Shown here one piece after another: positions 9,162 to 16,642 of a DNA stretch of 64,000 nt. This DNA comes from Nonomuraea thailandensis (GTDB lineage Bacteria > Actinomycetota > Actinomycetes > Streptosporangiales > Streptosporangiaceae): positions 10,142,501-10,206,500 of the forward strand of contig NZ_JAMZEB010000002.1 of NCBI RefSeq assembly GCF_024172165.1, written 5' to 3'. Position 1 is the stretch's first letter; the number at the start of each line of letters is the position of its first letter. The notes beneath the pieces are model-generated. The model ran no database searches. It saw only the letters and a list, made by a program, of their open reading frames with translations, and was not told the origin of the DNA. Made by a program: the position numbers and the translations under genes.

Positions 9162-9695
9162 ATGTACGTTCGTCATGCCCTCGTGCTCGCGTCCGCCGTC
9201 GTGGCACTGACCGCCTGCGGCGCCTCCTCCCCCGAGCCCGCGGCCACCACCACCGCCTCCGCCGCGGCCGCCGCCAGCCCGTCGGCCACCGCACCCGCCA
9301 CCGGCTTGACCATCACCGATCCCTGGGTGAAGACCACCGAGGAGGGGATGACCGCGGCGTTCGGCACGCTGGTCAACAACACCGACGCGGCGGTCACGAT
9401 CACGTCCGGCACCTCGCCGCTGTCCCCCACCATCGAGTTGCACGAGGTGGTCGAGGACGGCGGCAAGATGGTCATGCGACCCAAGAAGGGCGGCTTCGTC
9501 GTGCCCGCCCGCGGCACCCACCAGCTCCAGCCCGGCGGCGACCACATCATGCTCATGGGCGTCACCGAAGAGGTGAAGCCCGGCGCCAGGATCGCGTTCA
9601 CGCTCCAGGTCCAGGGCGGCGAGCCGCTGGAGTTCACCGCCATCGGCAAGGACTTCGCCGGCGGCGAGGAGGACTACCAGCCGGGGCACAAGTGA
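9162..9695 (+). CDS. PCu(A)C-type extracytoplasmic copper chaperone (lipoprotein)
   Basis: A 177-residue lipoprotein that should bind Cu(I) outside the membrane and deliver it to cuproenzymes such as the CuA site of cytochrome oxidase. The signal peptide ends in lipobox LTAC-G (Cys19). A low-complexity Ala/Ser/Thr linker follows, then a cupredoxin-like domain with the ligands arranged as H-x10-M-x22-H-x-M (ELHEVV, VMRP, DHIM). This is one residue off the classic H-x10-M-x21-H-x-M spacing. The RBS GGAG lies 8-10 bases before ATG. The stop overlaps the GTG of the DyP peroxidase, so the two are translationally coupled. The order resembles the Streptomyces ecuC-dtpA copper locus. Confidence 0.92.
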   Translation: MYVRHALVLASAVVALTACGASSPEPAATTTASAAAAASPSATAPATGLTITDPWVKTTEEGMTAAFGTLVNNTDAAVTITSGTSPLSPTIELHEVVEDGGKMVMRPKKGGFVVPARGTHQLQPGGDHIMLMGVTEEVKPGARIAFTLQVQGGEPLEFTAIGKDFAGGEEDYQPGHK

Positions 9696-10849
9696 TCAGC
9701 CGCAGAGGGCTGCTCACCGGGGGCGCCGCCACGGCCGCCACGGCGGCCGGCGCCCTCGTGCGCCACGAAGCAGAACGCCGCGAAAAGGGCCGCAACGAGA
9801 CGGAACGTCGCGAGACGGAGCGCCGGGCGCTCGCGCCGGTCGAGCCGTTCCACGGCGCGCACCAGGCGGGCGTGGCCACGGCGCCGCAGGCCCACGCGGT
9901 GTTCCTCGGCTTCGACCTGCTGAAGGGCACCCGCAAGGAGGCGATCGTCCGCCTGCTCCAGCTCCTCACCGACGACGCGGCCCGGCTCACCCAGGGCCGG
10001 CCCGCGCTCGCCGACACCGAGCCCGAGCTCGCCGCGAACCCGGCCCGGCTCACGATCACGTTCGGGTTCGGGCCGGGGCTGTTCGAGGCTGCCGGGACGG
10101 AGTCGCCGGTGAAGGCGCTGCCGGCGTTCCCGACGGACCGGCTGGAGAAGCGGTGGAGCGGGGGCGACCTGCTCGTCCAGGTGTGCGCGGACGACACCGT
10201 GACGGTCGCGCACGCCGTACGGATGATCGTGAAGGACACGCGGTCCTTCGCCCGCGTACGGTGGACGCAGCGCGGCTTCCGCAGCGCCAACCGGCGCAAC
10301 CTGATGGGCCAGATCGAGGGCACGGTGAACGCCACCGACCTCGGCAGAGCGGTGTGGATCGGCGCGGGCCCGCTGCGCGGCGGCACCACCATGGTGCTGC
10401 GCAGGATCCGGATGAACCTGGAGACGTGGGATGCCGCCGACCGGGTGGCCAGGGAGTTCACGATCGGGCGGCGGCTGGGCAACGGGGCGCCGCTCACCGG
10501 CTCGGCCGAGACCGACGCGGCCGACTACGCGCGCAAGAACCGGCTCGGGTTCCCGGTGATCTCCGAGTTCGCCCACATCCGGCGGGCGCACGTGGCCGAT
10601 CCGGCGCTGCGGCTGCTGCGGCGGCCGTACAACTACGACGAGGGGCTGTCAGCCGAGGGCGAGTCGGACTCGGGGCTGCTGTTCGCCTCCTTCCAGGCGG
10701 ACGTGGCCGAGCAGTTCGTGCCCGTGCAGCGCATGCTGGCCGAGGGCGACCTGCTCAACGAGTGGATCACGGCCATCGGCTCGGCCGTCTTCGCCGTACC
10801 GCCGGGGTGCCCGCCCGGCGGCTGGATCGGGGAGGAGCTGCTGGGCTGA
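9692..10849 (+). CDS. Tat-exported DyP-type heme peroxidase
   Basis: A 385-residue dye-decolorizing peroxidase. GTG 9692 overlaps the chaperone stop by 4 bp. The N-terminus ISRRGLLTGGAATAATAAG is a twin-arginine signal, so folded heme enzyme is exported. A charged linker follows, then two ferredoxin-like halves. Recognised heme-site elements are FTIGRRLGNGAPL, carrying the distal Arg region, and FAHIRRAH, carrying the proximal His. The usual G-x-x-D-G-T distal loop reads GQIEGT, so Glu209 stands where the catalytic Asp normally is. In Streptomyces a DyP of this type works with copper chaperones and the GlxA oxidase; no glxA is in this window. Confidence 0.9.
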   Translation: MISRRGLLTGGAATAATAAGALVRHEAERREKGRNETERRETERRALAPVEPFHGAHQAGVATAPQAHAVFLGFDLLKGTRKEAIVRLLQLLTDDAARLTQGRPALADTEPELAANPARLTITFGFGPGLFEAAGTESPVKALPAFPTDRLEKRWSGGDLLVQVCADDTVTVAHAVRMIVKDTRSFARVRWTQRGFRSANRRNLMGQIEGTVNATDLGRAVWIGAGPLRGGTTMVLRRIRMNLETWDAADRVAREFTIGRRLGNGAPLTGSAETDAADYARKNRLGFPVISEFAHIRRAHVADPALRLLRRPYNYDEGLSAEGESDSGLLFASFQADVAEQFVPVQRMLAEGDLLNEWITAIGSAVFAVPPGCPPGGWIGEELLG

Positions 10850-10882
10850 CCCCGGGCGTACCGGAAGAAGCCGACCCGGCCC

Positions 10883-10948
10883 GGTCAGCCGCAGCGGCCG
10901 ATCGGCGCAGGGCGGCGGCTCGGTCAGCCGTAGCGGCCGATCGGCGCC
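10883..10948. repeat. 39-bp tandem duplication of a gene 3' end
   Basis: GGTCAGCCGCAGCGGCCGAT at 10883 recurs with one mismatch at 10922, a period of 39 bp (13 codons). On the minus strand each copy encodes APIGR-x-G followed by TGA. The left copy is therefore a duplicated C-terminus lying downstream of the real MocR stop. Confidence 0.88.
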
Positions 10949-12261
10949 GGGCTCAGGGCGGCGGCCAGGTCGGCGGCGAGCGGCTCGATCTCCTGCGCGT
11001 GCAGGGAGGAGACGGTCAGGCGCAGCGCGGGCGGCGAGCCGATCCGGTTGCGGGCACCAGGCGCGCAGGCCCAGCCGCGTGACAGCAGCCGGGTGATGGC
11101 GGTGGACTCGTCGGCGACCGGGATCCACACGTTCAGGCCGCTGCGGCCGTGCGCGGGAATGCCGCGCACGGCCAGCGCCGCCACCAGGCCGTCCCTGCGC
11201 AGCGCGTACGACGCCGCGACCGCCGCCTGATCCACCGCGTTCGTCCGCCAGAGATGGGCGACGGCGTGTTGCAGCAGGTGGCTCACCCACCCGGCGGCCA
11301 GCCGCTGCCGCCCGCGCAGCCGGTCGAGCGTGGCCGGATCGCCCGTGACCGGGGCCAGGCGCAGGTCGGGCCCGAGCGACTTGGCCGTGGAGCGGACGAG
11401 GATCCACCGGTTCGTCACACCGGCCAGCGGGTGCAGCGGCAGCTCCACGAACCCCGACCCGTGGTCGTCCTCGACCAGCAGCACCTCCGGGTGCTCCCCC
11501 AGCAGCTCGCGCAGCTCGGCGGCCCGGGCTGCGGAGACGGCGGCGCCGGTCGGGTTCTGGGCGCGGGCGGTGATCACCACGGCCCGCGCGCCGGCCCGCA
11601 GTGCCCGCGCGAGCTCGTCCGGCAGCGGCCCCTCGTCGTCGAGCCGCATCGGCACCGGCCGCAGCCCCAGGACGGCGACCAGGTCGAGCAGGGCCGTCCA
11701 GCCCGGGTCCTCGACGGCGACCGCGTCGCCCGGGCGCAGGTGGGCGGTGAGCACACGCTCGACCGCGTCGAGGGTGCCCGAGGTGATCGCGAGCGGCGCG
11801 GCCGGCACGCCGTCGGCCCGCAGCCGCTGCCCGGCCAGCGCGAGCAGCTCCTCGTCGTCGCCGGTCCCGTACATGGCGGGCCGTCGCGCGTGCGCCGTGG
11901 CCGCCGCGGCCAGCGCGTCGTGCAGCGGCGGCAGCAGCCTGGGGTCGGGGTTGCCCTTGGCCAGGTCGCGCACGCCCGGCGGCACCTCGATCCGGATCTC
12001 CTCGCGGAACGTGCTGGCCGGCCGCGCCCTGACCCTGGTCCCCCGCCGCCCTGCGGTCTCGATGACGCCGCGCTCGCGCAGCAGCCGGTACGCCGCCGCC
12101 GCCGTCCCCGGGCTGACCCCGGCCCCCGCCGCCACCTCGCGTACCGGCGGCAGTGCCGCCCCAGGTGGCAGCCGCCCTTCGGACACGGCGGCCTCGACGC
12201 CCGCCGCTATCTCGCTGGCCGTCCCACCCGCGATCGTGTATTTTTCTAGCACAAAATACAT
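10924..12261 (-). CDS. MocR-type regulator (GntR + aminotransferase-like domain)
   Basis: A 445-residue second MocR protein in the window. Residues about 10-75 form the GntR winged helix (LPPVREVAAGAGVSPGTAAAA). The remainder is an aminotransferase fold with ITSGTLDAVE, the NPTG motif in ARAQNPTGAAV and the PLP-lysine segment RSTAKSLGPDLR. It starts at ATG 12261 inside an A/T-rich divergent promoter shared with a PaiB-like gene on the other strand. That arrangement, and a dyad in the gap, suggest it controls the PaiB-like gene and itself. The last codons are duplicated downstream. Confidence 0.9.
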   Translation of the reverse strand: MYFVLEKYTIAGGTASEIAAGVEAAVSEGRLPPGAALPPVREVAAGAGVSPGTAAAAYRLLRERGVIETAGRRGTRVRARPASTFREEIRIEVPPGVRDLAKGNPDPRLLPPLHDALAAAATAHARRPAMYGTGDDEELLALAGQRLRADGVPAAPLAITSGTLDAVERVLTAHLRPGDAVAVEDPGWTALLDLVAVLGLRPVPMRLDDEGPLPDELARALRAGARAVVITARAQNPTGAAVSAARAAELRELLGEHPEVLLVEDDHGSGFVELPLHPLAGVTNRWILVRSTAKSLGPDLRLAPVTGDPATLDRLRGRQRLAAGWVSHLLQHAVAHLWRTNAVDQAAVAASYALRRDGLVAALAVRGIPAHGRSGLNVWIPVADESTAITRLLSRGWACAPGARNRIGSPPALRLTVSSLHAQEIEPLAADLAAALSPAPIGRYG

Positions 12262-12274
12262 TATGTACTAGTAC
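12246..12274. promoter_or_regulatory. Candidate MocR operator between divergent genes
   Basis: The gap is A/T-rich in GC-rich surroundings and holds CTAG at both ends, the dyad TACAT-t-ATGTA and the perfect palindrome GTACTAGTAC (12265-12274). It overlaps the MocR start codon and precedes the PaiB-like GTG. Confidence 0.6.
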
Positions 12275-12287
12275 AAAGGTGGTTCGT

Positions 12288-12917
12288 GTGCTCATCCATC
12301 CGTGGGACGCCGCCAGGGACGACGAGGAGTGGCGGAGCTGGCTGCGTACCCGCGACTTCGGCCAGATCGCGGTGAACGGCGTGGCCGGCGCGGCACCTGT
12401 GGTCGTGCCCACCCACTTCCTCTACGACGGGGACGCCGGGATCCTGCTCCACCTGGCCAGGCCCAACCCGATCTGGGAGGCGCTGGAGGTCAACCCGGTG
12501 GCGGTGGTGAGCGTGCACGACGACTACGCCTACATCCCCACCTCCTGGCGTTCGGACTCCCCCGAAACCGGCGTGCCGACCAGCTACTACGCCGCCGTCC
12601 AGCTCGTGTGCCGGGCCGAGATCGTGGACGACGGGGAGGGCAAGGCCGACATCCTGCGCCGCCAGCTCGCCCATCACCAGCCCGCCGGCGACCACGGCGA
12701 GGTGGCCGCCGACGCGGGGCCGTACCGCAGGATGTTGTCGGCGATCAGAGGGCTGCGACTGCGGGTGGAGGAGGTGCGGGCCAAGTTCAAGTACGACGGG
12801 CACCGCCCGGCGGAGCTGCGCGAGCGCGTGGCGCGCGGGCTGGCCGAACGCGACCTGCCCGGCGACGCCGGCGCCCTGGCCCAGCAGCGCAGGCGGAGCG
12901 CCGAAGCCCCTGGTTAA
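12288..12917 (+). CDS. PaiB-like FMN-binding split-barrel protein
   Basis: A 209-residue member of the PaiB / FMN-binding negative regulator family. Flavin-reductase-like split-barrel features are visible: VVVPTHFLYDGDAGILLHLARPNP, then VAVVSVHDDYAYIPTSW. Some members affect sporulation or protease genes in Bacillus, but most are uncharacterised and may be flavin enzymes. GTG 12288 has AAGGTGG seven bases upstream and gives IHPWDAA, the usual start of the family. A GbsR-type gene follows after 9 bp, so the two are probably co-transcribed. The divergent MocR protein is the likely regulator. Confidence 0.85.
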   Translation: MLIHPWDAARDDEEWRSWLRTRDFGQIAVNGVAGAAPVVVPTHFLYDGDAGILLHLARPNPIWEALEVNPVAVVSVHDDYAYIPTSWRSDSPETGVPTSYYAAVQLVCRAEIVDDGEGKADILRRQLAHHQPAGDHGEVAADAGPYRRMLSAIRGLRLRVEEVRAKFKYDGHRPAELRERVARGLAERDLPGDAGALAQQRRRSAEAPG

Positions 12918-12926
12918 GGTGGTTCT

Positions 12927-13394
12927 GTGACAACGCAGGACGGACCGGACCGCGAGCAGGTGCGCGCGTGGGTCGAGCGGGTGGCGATGTTCGTCTCCGA
13001 GGAGTGGGGGCTCGCCCCGATCGCCGGCCGCGTCCTGGGCTGGCTCATGGCCTGCGACCCGCCCGCGCAGACCGCGGGCGACATCGCCGGCGCCATCGGC
13101 GCGAGCCGCGCGTCCCTGACGACGAACATGCACCTCCTGACGTCCGTCAGGCTCGTCCGCCGGTTCCGCAGGCCGGGGGAGCGCAACGTCTACTACCAGA
13201 TCGAGGACGACGCCTGGTCGAAGGTCATCCGGCAGAAGCTCGCCGCGTTCACCGCGTTCGACGAGCTGGTGGCCGAAGGGCTGAAGCTGGGCTGGGCCGA
13301 CGAGACGAAGGCCCAGCGCATCCGCTCGGCCAGGTCCTCGCTCGCGGCGCTGACCGAGGCGCTCGGAGACCAGGCCACGGCCCAGCACGGCTGA
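12927..13394 (+). CDS. GbsR/MarR-type transcriptional regulator
   Basis: A 155-residue winged-helix protein. Residues about 20-95 hold the DNA-binding domain (RVLGWLMACDPPAQTAGDIA, ASRASLTTNMHLL), with wing segment RRFRRPGERNVYYQI, followed by a helical dimerisation tail. The pattern matches GbsR-type regulators, which in Bacillus control choline/glycine betaine genes. No osmolyte genes are nearby, so the target is unknown. GTG 12927 has AAGGTGG upstream. It follows the PaiB-like gene closely. Confidence 0.85.
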   Translation: MTTQDGPDREQVRAWVERVAMFVSEEWGLAPIAGRVLGWLMACDPPAQTAGDIAGAIGASRASLTTNMHLLTSVRLVRRFRRPGERNVYYQIEDDAWSKVIRQKLAAFTAFDELVAEGLKLGWADETKAQRIRSARSSLAALTEALGDQATAQHG

Positions 13395-13429
13395 CCTCCG
13401 AAGCCGCGATCCCAGCCGAGTTCACAACC

Positions 13430-13458
13430 TGTGGACAACTCACTCATCCTGTGGATAA
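13430..13458. promoter_or_regulatory. Pair of DnaA boxes far from oriC
   Basis: TGTGGACAA (13430-13438) and TGTGGATAA (13450-13458) are exact matches to the two DnaA-box forms and lie 20 bp apart, each inside CCTGTGGAyAACTC. A weaker copy (TGTGGATGA) is at 13671. They sit in a 294-bp gap between convergent genes where no promoter is needed. No coding sequence is supported in 13395-13688. Confidence 0.6.
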
Positions 13459-13688
13459 CTCTTCGGCAATCCACCCCCGCCCAGGCGCCGCCCGTGGTAC
13501 GCGCGGCGTCCACGGCCGGCACGCTCGCCGAGCACTCGATCGACAGGCGTTTCACCTGGTCAGAGCATCACTGGGCGACCATGGCCAACGGCTCATACCA
13601 CACCCTTGGCGGCGCCCGTCGCACAACGGCGGAGCCCCTGTCAACAGGCCGCGCACCGAAGCCCACAGCCTGTGGATGAACCGGCCCC

Positions 13689-14888
13689 TCACACGCTGGT
13701 CATGCGACCCGTCGCGGTGGATCGCCCGTACGTGAGGCGGCGCAAGGCGGCCTCCGCGGGCCCTCTGCGCGGTGCCAGCAGCGCGGCGAGCGCCACGGTG
13801 ACCAGCCACGTCACGACGGCGATCCCGGACGCCGCCGCGTCGCCGACGCGGGTGCCGAGCCCTCCCGCGTACGGCGCGAACACCGCCACGAAGATCACCG
13901 ACTGGAGCAGGTAGCAGGTCAGCGACCACTGGCCACAGGCGGTCAGTGCCCGCACGACGAGCCCGGGGGAGCCGTGCCTGGACACCGTCCGGCCGACGAG
14001 GAGCCCGATGATCGCCGCGTACGCCAGCCCGCCCGCGATGCCCGTCACGCTGTGCAGCGCGTACGCCGACACCGCGACCAGGTCCGACGGCTCCCAGAGC
14101 CGGGTGTCCACCAGCATCAGCGGCAGCCCTCCGACCACGGCCGGCACGGTGCCCAGGGTGGCGACGCGTACGAGCAGGGGCCGGTGCGCGGCAGGCTCCT
14201 CCAGCAGGCGGCGCCGCGCCGCCCAGATGCCGAACAGGAACGCGGGCACCACGCTGGCCGCGAAGTACGTGGGCGTCATCCCGGACCACCCGATGAGCCG
14301 CATCACCAGCGCCTCGATCGGGTCGGCCATCGCCGCGGGCGTGTCGCCCTTGGGCGCCGAGATCGTGAGCAGCCCGAAGCCGGCCAGCACCACGACATGC
14401 AGCACGACCCCGACGACGCCCGCCCGCAGCACCGCCCGGTCGGCACGCCGGACGAATCCGACGAGCACGAGCCCGATCAGCCCGTAGGCCCCGAGGATGT
14501 CCCCGAAGAACAGCAGCAGCGCGTGGCAGAACCCGAACACGAGCAACCACAGGCTCCGCCGCCGCAGCACCGCGCGCACCTGCGGCCAGCTCTTGCCCGT
14601 GGCCAGTTGCCGGTCGGCGAGCTGCACCAGGCCGTAGCCGAACAGGGCGGCGAACATGGGCAGCGCCCGCCCGTCCACCAGCAGGATCTGCACCCCGGCG
14701 ACCAGCCGGTCGAGCACGCCGCCGTCGAGGGCGTACCCACGGAATCCGGCCGCGTGACCCGACAGGTACATGTGCGCGTGCGCCAGGGCGATGAGCAGCA
14801 GCATCAGCCCGCGCGAGAGATCGGGCGCGAGCGCCCGCCGGGCGATGGGAGTGGCCCCCTGCACGGGAGCCGGTGGAGCGATGGACAT
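13689..14888 (-). CDS. DUF418-type integral membrane protein
   Basis: A 399-residue membrane protein with about 10 hydrophobic helices. N-terminal DLSRGLMLLLIALAH and the C-terminal block LTACGQWSLTCYLLQS with FGPYAGGL-like FAPYAGGL are typical of the DUF418/YeiB family. Its function is unknown, with possible links to export or acyltransfer. ATG 14888 (MSIAPPAPV) was chosen because upstream codons overlap the divergent TetR gene. It faces that TetR gene across 82 bp and is the probable target. The 3' end faces GbsR convergently. Confidence 0.87.
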   Translation of the reverse strand: MSIAPPAPVQGATPIARRALAPDLSRGLMLLLIALAHAHMYLSGHAAGFRGYALDGGVLDRLVAGVQILLVDGRALPMFAALFGYGLVQLADRQLATGKSWPQVRAVLRRRSLWLLVFGFCHALLLFFGDILGAYGLIGLVLVGFVRRADRAVLRAGVVGVVLHVVVLAGFGLLTISAPKGDTPAAMADPIEALVMRLIGWSGMTPTYFAASVVPAFLFGIWAARRRLLEEPAAHRPLLVRVATLGTVPAVVGGLPLMLVDTRLWEPSDLVAVSAYALHSVTGIAGGLAYAAIIGLLVGRTVSRHGSPGLVVRALTACGQWSLTCYLLQSVIFVAVFAPYAGGLGTRVGDAAASGIAVVTWLVTVALAALLAPRRGPAEAALRRLTYGRSTATGRMTSV

Positions 14889-14918
14889 GGCTGTCCCCTT
14901 GAATGTAGATACACGACT

Positions 14919-14956
14919 GTAGCTAATCTCCACGGTAAAATACACCCGCGTAGCTA
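14919..14956. promoter_or_regulatory. Candidate TetR operator half-sites
   Basis: GTAGCTAA occurs at 14919 and 14950 in an A/T-richer 82-bp divergent gap. Each holds the palindrome TAGCTA, and they are 31 bp apart. They flank likely promoters for the DUF418 and TetR genes. Confidence 0.4.
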
Positions 14957-14970
14957 AACAAGGGGCGGGT

Positions 14971-15591
14971 ATGGACGACCACAACTCCCGGACACGCCGG
15001 CGGGGCGAGGAACTGATCAAGGCCATCCACGACGCCGCGCTCGAAGAGGTGGTGGAGGTCGGCGCGGGCCGGCTCACCATGGACGGCATCGCCCGGCGCG
15101 CGGCCACCCCCCGCAGCACCCTGTACCGCCGCTGGTCGGACCCGATCGAGGTGCTGCTCGACGCGCTCTACCACCAGCACCCGGTCGAGGAGCCCACGCC
15201 AGGGGCCACCGACCTGCGCGGCGACCTCCTCCGCTCCCTGCGGCTCATGGTGGAGTGGGCCTTCAGCCCGGCCGGCCGGGCCGTCTCGGCCATCCTCACC
15301 GACCCGAAGAGCGTCGCGCTGATGTCCGAGGCCCTGTTCGAGCGGGTCTTCGCCGGCCGCGGCGGCACGTTCACCCGCACAGTGCTGCAGTACTACGCCG
15401 ACCGCGGCCACTTCCCCGCCGCCCGGCTCACCCCGGTCGTCACCGACATCGGCGAGGCCCTGGTCACCAAGCACCTGCTCGACGCCGGAACACCACCGAG
15501 CGAGGAGTACCTCGCGGCGATCGTCGACCAGGCGATCCTGCCCGCGCTCGGCCTCGGCCCAGCCCCTGGACACGATCCCGGGCGTGGTTGA
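14971..15591 (+). CDS. TetR-family regulator
   Basis: A 206-residue repressor. The N-terminal HTH is intact (AALEEVVEVGAGRLTMDGIA, TPRSTLYRRWSDP), and a helical ligand-binding domain follows that includes a TetR_C-like segment (HLLDAGTPPSEEYLAAIVDQ). The ATG is preceded by GGGGCGGGT. It diverges from the DUF418 membrane protein, which it probably represses. The methyltransferase gene follows in the same direction after 8 bp and may be co-transcribed. The ligand is unknown. Confidence 0.9.
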   Translation: MDDHNSRTRRRGEELIKAIHDAALEEVVEVGAGRLTMDGIARRAATPRSTLYRRWSDPIEVLLDALYHQHPVEEPTPGATDLRGDLLRSLRLMVEWAFSPAGRAVSAILTDPKSVALMSEALFERVFAGRGGTFTRTVLQYYADRGHFPAARLTPVVTDIGEALVTKHLLDAGTPPSEEYLAAIVDQAILPALGLGPAPGHDPGRG

Positions 15592-15599
15592 ATCGCGCC

Positions 15600-16367
15600 A
15601 TGGCTGTGGATCGTGAGCGAAGTGTCGTGTTCGGCGAGGCGGTCGGCCTGTACGAGTCGGCCAGGCCCGGCTACCCCGACCGGCTCGTCACCGACGTCCT
15701 CGGCTACGCCCCGGCCGGCCCGGCGCTGGAGGCAGGAGCGGGAACGGGCAAGGCCACGGCCGCCTTCGCCGCCCACGGCGTGGACCTGACCTGCGTCGAG
15801 CCCGACGCGCGCATGGCGGCGGCACTCTCGGCGAAGTGCCCCGGCGTGCGGGTGGAGATCGGGATCTTCGAGGACTACGTCCCCGACCGGCCCTTCGCCC
15901 TGCTGTACTCGGCCCAGGCCTGGCACTGGGTGGACCCCGAGCGCCGCTGGGACCTCGCGCACGCGGCGCTGGCCCCGTCGGGTGCGCTCGCGCTCTTCTG
16001 GAACCACTACCTGGTCACCGACCCCGGCCTGCGGGCCGCCCTCGCCGAGGTGGACCACCGCCACGGCGTGTCCAGCTCCAGCCTGCACCAGGAGACGCCG
16101 ATCAGGAACGAGGAGGCCCAGCACCTGCTGGCCGGCGACCCGCGCTTCACCGACCTCGACGAGCGCCTCTACTCGTGGACGCAGTGGTATGACGCGGACC
16201 GCTACCTCGACCTGGTCCGCACCATCTCCGCCTATCGGATCCTCCCTCCCGGCCGCCAGGAGCCGGCGCTGCGGGAGCTGGCCGCGCTGCTGGGCGACGG
16301 CGTGGAGATGACCTTCGTCACCGACCTCACCCTCGCTCGGCGAGCGCCGGGGACGACGGCACAATGA
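15600..16367 (+). CDS. SAM-dependent methyltransferase, class I
   Basis: A 255-residue methyltransferase. The start VVFGEAVGLYESARPGYP is the usual N-terminus of the SAM methyltransferase group that includes trans-aconitate-type enzymes. Motif I is LEAGAGTGKAT, followed by TCVEPDARM and the post-motif AQAWHWVDP. The acceptor substrate is not evident. ATG 15600 lies 8 bp after the TetR stop, so an operon is likely. From 16368 to 16642 there is no convincing plus-strand gene; a Cys-rich minus-strand frame and a TetR operator lie there. Confidence 0.88.
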   Translation: MAVDRERSVVFGEAVGLYESARPGYPDRLVTDVLGYAPAGPALEAGAGTGKATAAFAAHGVDLTCVEPDARMAAALSAKCPGVRVEIGIFEDYVPDRPFALLYSAQAWHWVDPERRWDLAHAALAPSGALALFWNHYLVTDPGLRAALAEVDHRHGVSSSSLHQETPIRNEEAQHLLAGDPRFTDLDERLYSWTQWYDADRYLDLVRTISAYRILPPGRQEPALRELAALLGDGVEMTFVTDLTLARRAPGTTAQ

Positions 16368-16372
16368 TCGGA

Positions 16373-16552
16373 AGAATGGCGCCGCAATAGCGTTCGGACG
16401 ACCAATCCGCGACCCCGGCATCCACGCATGTGGGCCCAGCCGCAGCGGGGTCCCTCGGCCCGGCCGTAGTGGAAGCAGCCGAAGTAGCCGCCCGGGCACT
16501 CCAGGCCGCGGCACTCGTCAGATTCGCCTTCCGATGGCCGAATCTTCGTCAA
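16373..16552 (-). other. Possible small Cys-rich ORF or remnant
   Basis: A minus-strand frame with TTG at 16552 has a run of codons with strong G/C third positions. It encodes DECRGLECPGGYFGC, then PRCGWAHMRGCRG: five to six cysteines with His, suggesting a metal-binding peptide. No stop occurs until 16232, inside the methyltransferase gene, so the end shown is only the intergenic part. It may be a gene remnant or chance. Confidence 0.25.
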
Positions 16553-16601
16553 CCACGAAGCGGGCGCCCTGGACCGCCGGTTGCCTGATCGTGCCGCCTG
16601 C

Positions 16602-16633
16602 CCCTATCTTGGACCAGTCGTTCCAAGATAGGG
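16602..16633. promoter_or_regulatory. Perfect 12-bp inverted repeat, TetR operator
   Basis: CCCTATCTTGGA (16602-16613) and its exact complement TCCAAGATAGGG (16622-16633) are separated by 8 bp. The dyad lies 9 bp before the start of the TetR gene at 16643, which suggests autorepression of the TetR/AhpD-like operon. Confidence 0.8.
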
Positions 16634-16642
16634 AGAGGCCGG

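Noticed and set aside
13552..14550. 332-codon minus frame over DUF418
   Set aside because: Out of frame with the clear membrane protein and rich in Arg/Gly as expected of a shadow.
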